Shown piece after piece: positions 1 to 8,839 of a DNA stretch of 64,000 bases. The DNA is taken from the NCBI GenBank assembly GCA_018057825.1, contig JAGPCY010000001.1, positions 124,001-188,000 on the forward strand. Direction: 5' to 3'. The notes beneath the pieces are model-generated. The model did no database searches and had not been told where the DNA came from. It saw only the letters and a list, made by a program, of their open reading frames with translations. Made by a program: the position numbers and the translations under genes. Numbering within the stretch: position 1 is the first letter of the stretch; each line of letters opens with the position of its first letter. The DNA comes from Kofleriaceae bacterium (GTDB lineage Bacteria > Myxococcota_A > Polyangia > Haliangiales > Haliangiaceae).

Positions 1-797
1 AAGAGCGGCTGGTCGGCGGCGCCGATCGTCAGCTCGGCCGGGCCGGTCGCGGTGGCGCGGCCGTCGCCCCGGGTCACCTCGAGGCTGGCGCCGCGCGGCA
101 GCTTGACGACGTCGCCGGGCGCCAGCTCGGCCGCGCCGGCCGGTAGCGCGCGGGCCGGGCCGCCGGCGGTGCGGGCGGTGACGCCGCGGCCGCGCACGGT
201 CGCGGTGATCGCCGCCACGTCGGGGACCGGTGGGACCGGCGCGACCGGAGGCGGGGTCGGCTCGGGTGGCGTCGGCGCGGGGCGATCGACCCGCTCGATC
301 AGCGCGCCGCCGATCGCGACCGTCAGGTGGCCGCCGGGCTCGAGGGCGACCTCGCCATCCGGGCGCGTGATGATCGCGCGGCCGACCGTGACCTCGACCC
401 GCTGGCCGTCGGCGGTGGCGGCGGCGCGGACCCGGCCGCCGGCCTCGATGATCGCCGGCCCGGCCTCGGTGAGCACCGTGATCGCGGTGGCCTCGGCGCC
501 GGCCTCGCCGCGCTCGAGCCGGGTCCCCGATGGCACGAAGCGCACCAGGCTGTCGGCGCCCATGCGCAGGATCGCCCCGCCGCGCAGTTCGAGGCGGGCC
601 CACGAGGCCTCGCCGGTCCGCGCCGCGTCGCCGAGGACGAAGGGCTGGCCGATCGGCGCCGCGGCGTCCTTGCCGGTGTGCTCGCGGGTCACCGCGCCCT
701 GGCCCTCGAGGAGCCGGGCGATCGGCGCGTCGCCCTTGCCGCCGCACGCGATCGCGGCCGCGATCGCCAGGACGGCGAGGCGGCGGCGCCGGGTCAC
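1..797 (-). CDS. FecR-like lipoprotein (partial, runs off left edge)
   Basis: I read this frame directly: it is open from a GTG at 797 to the window start (265 codons). The N-terminus is a lipoprotein signal (basic start, hydrophobic stretch, cysteine in the context IAAAIACGG). The mature part has a FecR-like pattern, with repeated short beta strands such as ARTGEASWARLELRGGA and a later glycine/proline linker, followed by a second similar strand set. FecR domains usually bind peptidoglycan or sense envelope signals; here the role is unknown. The GTG overlaps the TGA of the upstream gene (GTGA), so the two are probably co-transcribed and translationally coupled. The C-terminus lies outside the window. 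Confidence 0.6.
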   Translation of the reverse strand, partial: MTRRRRLAVLAIAAAIACGGKGDAPIARLLEGQGAVTREHTGKDAAAPIGQPFVLGDAARTGEASWARLELRGGAILRMGADSLVRFVPSGTRLERGEAGAEATAITVLTEAGPAIIEAGGRVRAAATADGQRVEVTVGRAIITRPDGEVALEPGGHLTVAIGGALIERVDRPAPTPPEPTPPPVAPVPPVPDVAAITATVRGRGVTARTAGGPARALPAGAAELAPGDVVKLPRGASLEVTRGDGRATATGPAELTIGAADQPL

Positions 798-2224
798 CGC
801 CGCACCTTCTGCAGGTCGATGTTGAGGAAGGCCACGCCGCTGTCCTCGACCACCACGGTCTTGTCCTGGGTCCGGTAGCCGGCCAGCGAGACCGTCACCC
901 GGTAGGTGCCCGGGGGCACGTCGACGACGAAGCTGCCGTCGGCGCCGGCGGTGATGGTCGCGCCGATCGGTGCGATCGCGATCGTGGCGGCCAGGCCCTT
1001 GCCGCCGAAGTCGCGCACCAGGCCCTTGATCTGCGACGGCAGCTTGACGCGCGTCAGGACGACGTCGACGCGCGCGCCCGCGCCGGCGGTCACCGCGACC
1101 GCCTGGGTCGCCGGCTCGAACCCACCACGCTCGATCGTCACGGTGGCGTCGCCCAGGGCGACCTCGGGGATCGTGAAGGTCCCGTCCTCGCCGGTGGTCG
1201 CGCGGCGCTCGCCGACGGTGACGGTGGCGTCGGGCACCGGCGAGCCGGTGGGGTCGGTGACCCGGCCGGCGATCGGGCCCGTCGTCGGCGGCGGCGGCTC
1301 GTCGACCGGCGGGGGGGTGTCGATCGGCGGCGGCGCGACCACCACCGGGCGCGGCGCGGCCGGCGCCGGCCGCCACGACAGGCCGAGCCCGATCGCCAGC
1401 CGCGGCTCGATCGCGATCAGCCGATCGGCGGGCAGCTCGGCGAAGCTCGGCCGGCTGCTGCCGCCGACCTCGACCAGGGCCTCGACGGTGAGCGAGCGGT
1501 TGAGGTCGCGCCGCGCGCCGGCGCCCAGGCGCCACGGGCTCTGGGACATCGCCGGCGCGTCGTCGCCGAAAAGCAGCTCGGCCGAGGCCTCGCCGAGGAC
1601 GGTCCACGGGCCGCGCCGATGCCGGGCGCCGAGCCCGACCAGGATCGCGTCGGCGTCGGAGTAGCCGAGCCCGACCCGGTCGGCCGGCGACAGCATCGCG
1701 GCGTCGACGGTCTCGGTCGAACGGTCGAGGCGCAGGCCGGCCGACGCGGTCAGGCCGATCGCGCCGTGGGTCGACGCCACCGCGCTGGCCTCGACGGTCG
1801 CGGCCGACGGCTCGATCGACGGCGCGTCGGCGCCCGGCATCCACAGCCCGAGCCGCAACCCGAGCGACCGGCTGGCCCCGTGATGCGCGATCGTGGCGGT
1901 GACGCGCGGGTCGCCGACCCAGCCGTCGTCGCCGGGGCCCCCGGTGTGGCGATCGTAGCGGCCGACCACCAGGCCGACGACCTCGAGCCAGCGGGTCGGC
2001 TGCACCGCGACCGCGAGGGCGCCGAGGGCCCGGTGGTGGGCGTCGCCGGCGCCGAACAGCTCCTCGGTGAAGCCGTAGCCGGTGGTGGCCGCCACCGACG
2101 CCGTCGGTCCGGGCGCCACCGGGCGAACGCGCCCGACCGCGTGGACGCCGTCGTCGGCGCGCGCCGCGCCGAGCGCGGAGGCGAGCGCGAGCACTACCAC
2201 CAGGGCGAAGGAGCGGATCGGCAT
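794..2224 (-). CDS. Envelope protein with two carboxypeptidase-regulatory-like domains
   Basis: The product has 476 residues. I chose the ATG at 2224 because it places a clean signal peptide (MPIRSFALVVVLALASALGA, then ARA) at the start; the frame extends upstream without coding character. Residues of roughly 25-290 are rich in alternating strands and resemble a small outer-membrane or periplasmic barrel. A Pro-rich linker (PPPIDTPPPVDEPPPPTT) follows. The C-terminus carries two Ig-like carboxypeptidase-regulatory (CarboxypepD_reg) repeats, seen as GPIAGRVTDPTGSPVPDATV and, later, GADGSFVVDVPPGTYRVTVS. These domains commonly decorate secreted or TonB-linked proteins in Bacteroidota and Myxococcota. 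It overlaps the next gene by GTGA. Substrate and partner are not evident. Confidence 0.6.
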   Translation of the reverse strand: MPIRSFALVVVLALASALGAARADDGVHAVGRVRPVAPGPTASVAATTGYGFTEELFGAGDAHHRALGALAVAVQPTRWLEVVGLVVGRYDRHTGGPGDDGWVGDPRVTATIAHHGASRSLGLRLGLWMPGADAPSIEPSAATVEASAVASTHGAIGLTASAGLRLDRSTETVDAAMLSPADRVGLGYSDADAILVGLGARHRRGPWTVLGEASAELLFGDDAPAMSQSPWRLGAGARRDLNRSLTVEALVEVGGSSRPSFAELPADRLIAIEPRLAIGLGLSWRPAPAAPRPVVVAPPPIDTPPPVDEPPPPTTGPIAGRVTDPTGSPVPDATVTVGERRATTGEDGTFTIPEVALGDATVTIERGGFEPATQAVAVTAGAGARVDVVLTRVKLPSQIKGLVRDFGGKGLAATIAIAPIGATITAGADGSFVVDVPPGTYRVTVSLAGYRTQDKTVVVEDSGVAFLNIDLQKVRR

Positions 2225-2314
2225 CGCTCCGGGAGCGTAACCCACAACGGTCGGCGCCGCGCCGGCGCTGCGCCGACGAACCGCGCTCAACCCACCGCGC
2301 TCAACCCACCGCGC

Positions 2315-4015
2315 TCAGCGCACCGCGATCGTCAGCGGCAGCGAGAACACCGCCGGGCCGTCCTGGGGCGGGAACTGAGTGCGCGCGGCGATCGCGCGCA
2401 GGCACTCGCCCAGGGGCGTCGCGGCGATCGCGGCCGGCTGGAGCTCGACCTTGGTCGGGGTGCCAGCGGCGTCGATCGAGAACCGCAAGATCACCTGCGG
2501 CGTCGTCGCCGCGATGTCGCGGTGCTCGGTCGCGCAGCGGTTGATCGCCGCGGCGTGGCGGTTGAGCGCCGCCGACAGCGGATCGGGCGCCGGTCGACTC
2601 GGGCGCCCACCGTCGGGACGCTGCGGGCTCGACGCGCGGGCGTCGACTGGCGGCGGCGCCGGCGGCCCGGCGTCGGCGATCGCGGTGGCCATCGTCGAGC
2701 CGGCGTCCACCACCTCGACCGCCGCGGTGCCGCGCTCGGTCACGACCGCGATCGGCGGCGCCGCCGGCGGCGGCCGGGTCGCGAGCCACAGCGCGACCGC
2801 GCCTCCGACCACCGCGAGCAGCCCGAGCGCGATCCACGGCGCGCGGCTGGGCGCGGACGACGGCGCCGGGGCGGGCGCCGATCCGCTCGACGGGCGCGCG
2901 CCGCTGGGCGCGGTCGGCGGTCGACCCAGCGGACCGAGCACGCCGGGCGGGGTGTAGGTCGGGACGTCGGCGCTGGCTGGGCCGAGCACCGACGTCGCCG
3001 CGAGGGGCCCGGGCGTCGGCGTCGCGGTGGCGGCCCGGCCCTCGCTCTCGAGGCGCCACGGCTCGAGGCGCGGCCCCATGATCTCGGTGAAGAACTCGGC
3101 CAGCCGGGTCGGCCCGATCAGGAGGTCGTGGGTCCGCGCGAACTCCTCGAGCGCGACCGCCAGCTCGCGCGCCGTGGCGTAGCGCTGGTCGCGATCGAAG
3201 TGCATCGCCTTTCGGACGATCGCGTCGAGGGCCGGCGGGTAGCTCGGATCGCGCTCGATCGGCCAGGTCACGTTGCCCGACATCACCGCCCACACGATCG
3301 CGGCGTCGTTGTCGGCGGCGAAGGCGCGGCGCTGCGTCGTCAGCTCGTAGAGCAGGATGCCGAGGGCGTAGACGTCGACCCGGCGGTCGAGGCGCTCGGC
3401 CCGGCACTGCTCGGGCGCCATGTAGGCCAGCTTGCCCTTGGTCACGCCGGCCGCGGTCGCGGTCTCGCGCGCGGTCGCCTTGGCGATCCCGAAGTCGACC
3501 AGCTTGACCGCGCCGGCGTAGGTGACGACCACGTTGGACGGCGACACGTCGCGGTGGATGAGGCCGAGCGGTCGGCCGTCCTCGCCGACCAGCTCGTGGG
3601 CGAAGTGGCAGCCGGTCGCGGCGCCGATCGCGATCGTGAGCGCCAGCTCGAGCGGCAGGCGGCGCTGCTTGACCGCGAGCTCGCGCAGGAGCGCCCGGCA
3701 GTCGTCGCCGTGCAGGTACTCCATCGCGTAGTAGTAGAGGCCGCCCTCCTCGCCGAAGTCGTAGACGTGGGAGATGTTCGGGTGGTCGAGAGTGGCGGCG
3801 TAGCGGGCCTCGTTCAGGAACATCCGCACGAACTCGGCGTCGCGCGCGTAGCTCGGCAGGATGCGCTTGACCACGACGTGCTTGGCGAACCCGGCCAGGC
3901 CGGTCATGCGCGCCAGGTAGATCTCGGCCATGCCGCCGAGCGCGAGCCGCCGCACGATCTCGTAGCGGCCGAGGCGGCTGCCGGCGGCGAGGGCGTCGTC
4001 CATCTCCGCGCCCAC
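2315..4015 (-). CDS. Ser/Thr protein kinase with C-terminal TonB/AgmX-like domain
   Basis: The 566-residue product starts with a eukaryote-like kinase domain: glycine-rich loop region LALGGMAEIYLAR, the VVVKR lysine, the HRDVSPSNVV catalytic loop, DFG in VKLVDFGIAKA, and APE in YMAPEQ. All key residues for ATP-dependent Ser/Thr phosphorylation are present. After about residue 300 comes a Pro/Ala/Ser linker, then one transmembrane segment (WIALGLLAVVGGAVALWLA). The periplasmic tail ends in a domain like the AgmX/PglI or TonB C-terminus (LNRHAAAINRCATEH through FPPQDGPAVFSLPL). The kinase is therefore cytoplasmic and membrane-anchored. A second possible ATG lies 12 bases inside. No cognate phosphatase is nearby. 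Confidence 0.9.
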   Translation of the reverse strand: MGAEMDDALAAGSRLGRYEIVRRLALGGMAEIYLARMTGLAGFAKHVVVKRILPSYARDAEFVRMFLNEARYAATLDHPNISHVYDFGEEGGLYYYAMEYLHGDDCRALLRELAVKQRRLPLELALTIAIGAATGCHFAHELVGEDGRPLGLIHRDVSPSNVVVTYAGAVKLVDFGIAKATARETATAAGVTKGKLAYMAPEQCRAERLDRRVDVYALGILLYELTTQRRAFAADNDAAIVWAVMSGNVTWPIERDPSYPPALDAIVRKAMHFDRDQRYATARELAVALEEFARTHDLLIGPTRLAEFFTEIMGPRLEPWRLESEGRAATATPTPGPLAATSVLGPASADVPTYTPPGVLGPLGRPPTAPSGARPSSGSAPAPAPSSAPSRAPWIALGLLAVVGGAVALWLATRPPPAAPPIAVVTERGTAAVEVVDAGSTMATAIADAGPPAPPPVDARASSPQRPDGGRPSRPAPDPLSAALNRHAAAINRCATEHRDIAATTPQVILRFSIDAAGTPTKVELQPAAIAATPLGECLRAIAARTQFPPQDGPAVFSLPLTIAVR

Positions 4016-4037
4016 TATACCCGGGTTCGCCGCCGAC

Positions 4038-5156
4038 CTACGACGGGCACAGCCGCATGGCCCACAACCCGGCGTCGGCGTCGTCGAGCCAGAACAGGTA
4101 CGCGTGACGCCCGGTCGCGACCAGGTCGAAGGCGGCCAGCGTCGCGCTGGTGTGGACCACCCGCGGCGCGAACCCGACCGCCAGCGCCGCCTCGCGGTCG
4201 AGGAGCGCCACCGCCAGGCGATCGGCGCCGATGCGGAAGCCGTACCAGGCGCCGTCGGGGGTCACCGCCAGGCGCGGCTGCTCGGGCGGCGGCGCCGAGG
4301 TCATGTAGACCGAGGTGTCGCTCGGGTTCCAGCCCGCGGCCAGGGTCCCGGCGTTGGCCCACACCTGATCGTTGTCGCAGTTCCAGCCCGCGATCACGCG
4401 CTCGGACGCGCCGGGCGCGGCCACCAGCGCGGCGTGGTGGCAGGTCGAGCTCAGGCTCTGCCGCGCGCCCATCGTCAGGTCGGGCGTGGCGGCGACGAAG
4501 TCGCACTGGCTCGCGCCGGTCATGAGCGTGTAGCCGGTCGGGGTCGCGACCGCGGTCGCGCCCTCGCTGGTCACCGCGAACGCCGTCACCGGCCCGGCCA
4601 CCGGCGCGCCGTCGCGATCGCGGGTGAAGGCCGCGACCTCGGTCGGCGTGTGGCCGAGCACGACGAAGCGATCGCGGGCCGGATCGGCGACCGCGAAGCC
4701 GAAGCCGGCGGCGGCGTGGTCGGTGATCGTCGTCGTCGCGCCGCGCGCGTAGCCGTAGGCGTTGAGCGGATAGAGGTCGATCGTGTCGGCGTGCGCGACC
4801 GCGAGCAGCGCGTCGTCGCCGACGGCGGCGATCGCCATCGCCGGCCCGGCCGGGCCGACCACGCCGCCCGACTGGAGGTTCACCAGGTATGGCCCGCTCG
4901 GGACGTCGAGGTGGGCGAAGGCGCCGGCGTAGACCTGGCCGCCGTGGCCCCAGGCCGCGACGAAGCCGGTGGTGGTCTCGGTGACGTCGAGGCCGACCAG
5001 CGGCGTCGCCTGGTTGAGCCCGAGGACCCGCGTCGCGACCCCACAGGCCAGCGGCGGCTCGGTGATCGCGTCGACCGCCGCGTCGGCGCCGCCGGCCGGA
5101 TCGTAGCCGACCCGACCGCAGGCCGTGAGCGCGAGCGCCAGCGCGAGCCATCGCAT
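4038..5156 (-). CDS. Putative lipoprotein, unknown function
   Basis: The 372-residue product opens with a short lipoprotein signal (MRWLALALALTACGRVGYDP), placing it in the membrane or cell surface after lipidation of the cysteine in LTAC. An aspartate/alanine stretch follows (GGADAAVDAITEPP), typical of myxobacterial lipoproteins. The rest consists of repeated strand-rich segments that look propeller-like but carry no motif I can name. A cysteine near the extreme C-terminus (RLCPS) may pair with an internal one. It sits alone between the kinase gene and the divergent amidase. The high-GC codon use agrees with its neighbours. Confidence 0.55.
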   Translation of the reverse strand: MRWLALALALTACGRVGYDPAGGADAAVDAITEPPLACGVATRVLGLNQATPLVGLDVTETTTGFVAAWGHGGQVYAGAFAHLDVPSGPYLVNLQSGGVVGPAGPAMAIAAVGDDALLAVAHADTIDLYPLNAYGYARGATTTITDHAAAGFGFAVADPARDRFVVLGHTPTEVAAFTRDRDGAPVAGPVTAFAVTSEGATAVATPTGYTLMTGASQCDFVAATPDLTMGARQSLSSTCHHAALVAAPGASERVIAGWNCDNDQVWANAGTLAAGWNPSDTSVYMTSAPPPEQPRLAVTPDGAWYGFRIGADRLAVALLDREAALAVGFAPRVVHTSATLAAFDLVATGRHAYLFWLDDADAGLWAMRLCPS

Positions 5157-5254
5157 GGGCCGGCAGTGTAGCGCGGGCCGCGCCCGGCCGCGCGCCGAGC
5201 GCGATCGCCCCCACCCGGTTGACGGCCGGGCCGCGACCGTCGACGCTCGCGGCG

Positions 5255-6748
5255 ATGACCGCCACCGACTACGACAAGGCCGACGGCCTCGGGCTCGCCG
5301 AGCTGGTCCGGACCAAGGCCGTCCACCCGCGCGAGCTGGTCGACTTCGCGATCGCGCGCATCGAGCGCGGCAACCCGCGGATCAACGCCGTGATCCATCG
5401 CATGTACGACAGCGCGCGCAAGCAGGCCGACCAGGTCGACGTCGGCAGCGACGCGCCGTTCGTCGGCGTGCCGTTCCTCGCCAAGGATCTCCTCGCGACC
5501 TGGGCCGGCGAGCCCCAGGCCTCGGGCTCGCGCCTGACCGCCGGCTGGATCCCCGATCACGACAGCGAGCTGACCCGGCGGTTCCGCGCCGCGGGCCTAC
5601 TCACCCTCGGCAAGACCAACACGCCGGAGTTCGGCATCGTCCCGGTCACCGAGCCGGTGGCCTTCGGCCCGACCCGCAACCCGTGGGATCCCACCCGCAC
5701 CTGCGGCGGCTCGAGCGGCGGCTCGGCGGCGGCGGTGGCGGCCGGCTTCGTGCCGATGGCCTCGGGCGGCGACGGCGGCGGCTCGATCCGCATCCCGGCG
5801 TCGTGCTGCGGCCTGTTCGGCCTCAAGCCGACCCGGGCTCGGACCCCGATCGGCCCCGATCTCGGCGAGGCCTGGCAGGGCTGCGCGATCGAGCACGTCC
5901 TCACCCGCACGGTGCGCGACTCGGCCGCCATGCTCGACGCCACCCACGGCCCCGATGCCGGCGCGCCCTACGCCGCGCCGCCGCCGGCCCGCCGGTTCCT
6001 CGACGAGGTCGGCGCCCCCCCCGGCAAGCTGCGGGTCGGCTTCACCCGCAAGGCCCTCCTGCCGGCCGAGGTCGATCCGGTGTGCGTGCGCGCGGTCGAG
6101 GACGCCGCCGCGCTCCTGGCCGACCTCGGTCACGAGGTGGTCGAGGATCACCCCGACTTCGACGCCGACCGCCTCGCCCTCGACTTCGTCACCATGCTGG
6201 TCGGCGAGGTCGCCGCTGACGTCGCCACCTGGGAGGCGACCCTCGGCCGCACCGCCGGGCGCGGCGATCTCGAGAAGGAGACCGCGGTCCTGGCGCGCAT
6301 GGGCCACGCCGTGCCGGCGGTCGAGTTCGCGCTGGCCAGCCGGCGGCTGCGCCTGCTCGGCCGCCAGGTCGCGCCGCTGTTCGCGCGCTGCGACGTCTTT
6401 CTGACCCCGACCCTGGCCAAGCCGCCGGTGCCGATCGGCGCGCTGGCGCCTCAGGGCGCCGAGGCCGCGCTCCTCGAGGTCGCGCGCCGCCTGCCGATCG
6501 GCGGCCTCCTGCACAAGCTGGGCGCGCTCAACCAGATGGCGGCCCGGGCCTGGGCCTTCGTGCCGTTCACCGCGCCGTGGAACGTGACCGGTCAGCCGGC
6601 GTGCAACGTGCCGCTCCACTGGGCCGGTGGCCTGCCGATCGGCGTGCAGCTCGTCGGCCGCTTCGGCGACGAGGCCACGCTCTTGCGCCTGGCCGGGCAG
6701 CTCGAGGAGGCGCGGCCGTGGCGCGACCGGCGGCCGCCCAGCGCGTGA
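5255..6748 (+). CDS. Amidase (amidase signature family)
   Basis: The 497-residue product hydrolyses a carbon-nitrogen amide bond; the precise substrate cannot be read. The amidase-signature core is clear: [19 protein letters not shown] contains the catalytic lysine region, and [19 protein letters not shown] followed by [19 protein letters not shown] supplies the Ser-cisSer-Lys triad serines. The length is usual for the family (about 450-510), and the C-terminal half resembles aryl-acylamidase or 6-aminohexanoate cyclic dimer hydrolase types. I prefer the ATG at 5255 to the in-frame TTG 36 bases upstream. No signal peptide is seen, so it is probably cytoplasmic. It diverges from the lipoprotein gene at 4038-5156. 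Confidence 0.9.
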   Translation: MTATDYDKADGLGLAELVRTKAVHPRELVDFAIARIERGNPRINAVIHRMYDSARKQADQVDVGSDAPFVGVPFLAKDLLATWAGEPQASGSRLTAGWIPDHDSELTRRFRAAGLLTLGKTNTPEFGIVPVTEPVAFGPTRNPWDPTRTCGGSSGGSAAAVAAGFVPMASGGDGGGSIRIPASCCGLFGLKPTRARTPIGPDLGEAWQGCAIEHVLTRTVRDSAAMLDATHGPDAGAPYAAPPPARRFLDEVGAPPGKLRVGFTRKALLPAEVDPVCVRAVEDAAALLADLGHEVVEDHPDFDADRLALDFVTMLVGEVAADVATWEATLGRTAGRGDLEKETAVLARMGHAVPAVEFALASRRLRLLGRQVAPLFARCDVFLTPTLAKPPVPIGALAPQGAEAALLEVARRLPIGGLLHKLGALNQMAARAWAFVPFTAPWNVTGQPACNVPLHWAGGLPIGVQLVGRFGDEATLLRLAGQLEEARPWRDRRPPSA

Positions 6749-6752
6749 GCGA

Positions 6753-7622
6753 TCAGCGCCGGCGCGGGTCGACCGGCGGCGGCGGGTAATACGGACGCGG
6801 CCAGCCGCCGGCCCACGGGTATCCCGGCGGCAGCGGGTGACCGTAGGGGATCGGCGCGGGCGGCGCCGGCGCGGCCGCCAGCCGGCGCGCGGCGTCCTCG
6901 TCGTCCTGGCGCAGCGCCCGCCGCGCGTACCGGCGCACGATCCACCACGACGCGATCATCACCGCGACCGGCACCACCAGGAGCCCGTAGGCCGCGGTCT
7001 CGTGGCCGTCGGCGGTCAGCGGCCCGGTCAGGAACAGCGCGGCGTCGTAGGTGCCATGCAGGAAGACCGCGAGCGCCAGCCCGCCGAACAGCCCCAGGCC
7101 CCGGCGGTCGAAGCGGCGGCGAGTCGCGCCGGCGCAGGCGATCGTGGTCCACAGCGCGTGGCCCGGCACCGCCAGCGCCGCGCGCAGGATCCAGGTGATG
7201 ATCAGGCCGCGCAGCTCGACCTGGCCGAGGAGGTAGAGGATGTTCTCGACCAGCGCGAAGCCGAGCCCGGCCCGCGCGCCGTAGACCACGGCGTCGAGGC
7301 GCTCGTCGTAGCTCTTGCGATCCCAGGCCACGGCGTAGACCACCGCGACCTTCATGCACTCCTCGATCAACGCGGCGACGACGAACGAGGTGAACAGCGC
7401 GCCGGCGTAGGTGCCCTCGCGCGGCGCGGCGTCGCCCAGGGTGCCGAGCAGCACCCCGGCCAGCACCAGGACCGGGATCACCGACAGGGCGCCGAACAGC
7501 GCGACCAGGCGGCGCAGGCCGGGTGGCTCGGGGCGCCGCCGATCGAGGCGGTCGAAGTACCACATCGCGATCAGGGCCGGCAGCGCACCCGCGGCCGCCA
7601 CGTAGATCGGCGAAAGGGCCAC
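6753..7622 (-). CDS. PrsW-family intramembrane metalloprotease
   Basis: A multi-pass membrane protein of about 289 residues. The diagnostic EExxK motif of PrsW glutamic-type proteases is present in ALIEECMKVAVVYAVAW, and histidines of the family appear in later helices (VPGHALW and FLHGTYDAALF). Family members cleave anti-sigma factors or other membrane substrates within the bilayer; the target here is unknown. The tail is Pro/Arg-rich (YGHPLPPGYPWAGGWPRPYYP). Starts are GTG at 7622 or GTG at 7652; the first gives a compact hydrophobic N-terminus. It is convergent with the amidase gene, with only four bases between the two stop codons. Confidence 0.8.
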   Translation of the reverse strand: MALSPIYVAAAGALPALIAMWYFDRLDRRRPEPPGLRRLVALFGALSVIPVLVLAGVLLGTLGDAAPREGTYAGALFTSFVVAALIEECMKVAVVYAVAWDRKSYDERLDAVVYGARAGLGFALVENILYLLGQVELRGLIITWILRAALAVPGHALWTTIACAGATRRRFDRRGLGLFGGLALAVFLHGTYDAALFLTGPLTADGHETAAYGLLVVPVAVMIASWWIVRRYARRALRQDDEDAARRLAAAPAPPAPIPYGHPLPPGYPWAGGWPRPYYPPPPVDPRRR

Positions 7623-7783
7623 GGATCGACTGTAGCAAACCCGCTGACCCACCCCGCCCCGAATATTTTCGCTTGGTCCGTCGTCTCTGTTCGGCCGGCG
7701 AGCTATACCCGCCGGGACCGCGAGACGAAACCCTCGATTCGGAAGACAGGCTCGGTCGCACGGCGCTCGCGCCGGGAGGAAAC

Positions 7784-8728
7784 ATGCTCAAGTCCACTCT
7801 GGCTCTCTGTGTTCTCGGTTCGGCGTTGGTCGCGACGTCGGCCCCGGCCCACGCCGGCGACGGTACCGACCTGCTCAAGTTCGTGCCCGACACGGCGCAG
7901 GTGGTCATGGTCTTCGACATGGCCGACGCCCGGGACTCGACGCTCTTGCAGAAGGGCTACACCAAGCTCCTCGACGCCGCGCCCGACGCCAAGCAGAAGC
8001 TGGCCGAGCTCGGCCTCGATCCGATCAAGGACATCGACACCCTCCTGTTCGCCGGCGGCGGGGCCAAGGACCTGCAGGACGACGACAGCATGAAGGACAT
8101 GCTGATCATCGTCGAGGGCCGCCTGCCCAAGGACAAGCTCGCGACCATGCCGGGGGCGACCAAGTCGACCTACGGCGGCGTCACGATCTACACCAACAAG
8201 GACACCGACGCCGCGTTCGTCGGCGATCGCATGTTCTTCGCCAAGAAGGGCAAGATGAAGCTCGCCCTCGACATCGCCGCCAACAAGGGCAAGGGCAAGG
8301 GCAAGAGCGTGGCGGTCTCGAAGAAGGCCAAGGCGCTGCGCGACGCCATCGCCGGCACCGACACCGCGGCCGACACCTGGGCCACGATCCTGGTCCCGGC
8401 CAAGAACCAGGCCGACGCCAAGAAGGCCGGCATGTCGGTGAAGACCGTGTCGCTGGGCGTCAACTACTCGGCCGACCTGGCGATCGGCCTGCGGGTCCTG
8501 ACCGACAGCGCCGCCGACGCCACCAAGATCGTCGGCCTGGCCCAGGGCAGCATGGGCCAGATGACCCAAGCGCTGGGCTCGATGGGCCTGGCCAAGGCCG
8601 CCAAGTCGATCACCGTCACCGCCGACGCGGCGACGGTCAAGATGGGCGTGACCATGACCGAGGCCGAGCTGACCGCGATCATGGGCCTGGCCCAGCAGTT
8701 CGGCGGCATGGGCGGCGGCAACCCGTAG
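7784..8728 (+). CDS. Secreted protein, unknown function
   Basis: The 314-residue product begins at an ATG preceded by a good ribosome binding site (GGGAGGAAAC, 7773-7782). A signal peptide is clear (MLKSTLALCVLGSALVATSA, cut near AHA-GDG). The mature protein is lysine- and aspartate-rich with repeated segments such as FVPDTAQVVMVFDMADA and a Gly/Lys run (NKGKGKGKS). It ends in QQFGGMGGGNP. The overall pattern recalls periplasmic DUF3352-like proteins, where paired domains score how far a value departs from zero, but I cannot assign it firmly. A strong hairpin terminator follows. The upstream region at 7653-7700 is locally AT-rich and may hold its promoter. Confidence 0.7.
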   Translation: MLKSTLALCVLGSALVATSAPAHAGDGTDLLKFVPDTAQVVMVFDMADARDSTLLQKGYTKLLDAAPDAKQKLAELGLDPIKDIDTLLFAGGGAKDLQDDDSMKDMLIIVEGRLPKDKLATMPGATKSTYGGVTIYTNKDTDAAFVGDRMFFAKKGKMKLALDIAANKGKGKGKSVAVSKKAKALRDAIAGTDTAADTWATILVPAKNQADAKKAGMSVKTVSLGVNYSADLAIGLRVLTDSAADATKIVGLAQGSMGQMTQALGSMGLAKAAKSITVTADAATVKMGVTMTEAELTAIMGLAQQFGGMGGGNP

Positions 8729-8754
8729 CTCGGCGCGCTCCGCGAGCTCACCAC

Positions 8755-8790
8755 GACGCCGGGCCGCTCCGTCCGGCGTCGGTCGTTTTC
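8755..8790 (+). terminator. Rho-independent-like terminator
   Basis: A perfect 8-base inverted repeat, GACGCCGG at 8755-8762 and CCGGCGTC at 8773-8780, has a 10-base loop and is followed by GGTCGTTTT. It lies 27 bases after the stop of the secreted-protein gene and before the sigma/thioredoxin gene, so it probably separates the two transcripts. Confidence 0.6.
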
Positions 8791-8839
8791 GGTGGAATCC
8801 TTGTCAGGTCGGAGCGGGTTGGATCCACGAGGCATCGAC

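Noticed and set aside
530-4525. A 1331-codon open frame on the plus strand
   Set aside because: It is antisense to the kinase and regulatory-like genes; the product is an Arg/Gly/Ala-rich low-complexity chain typical of the complementary frame in very GC-rich DNA.
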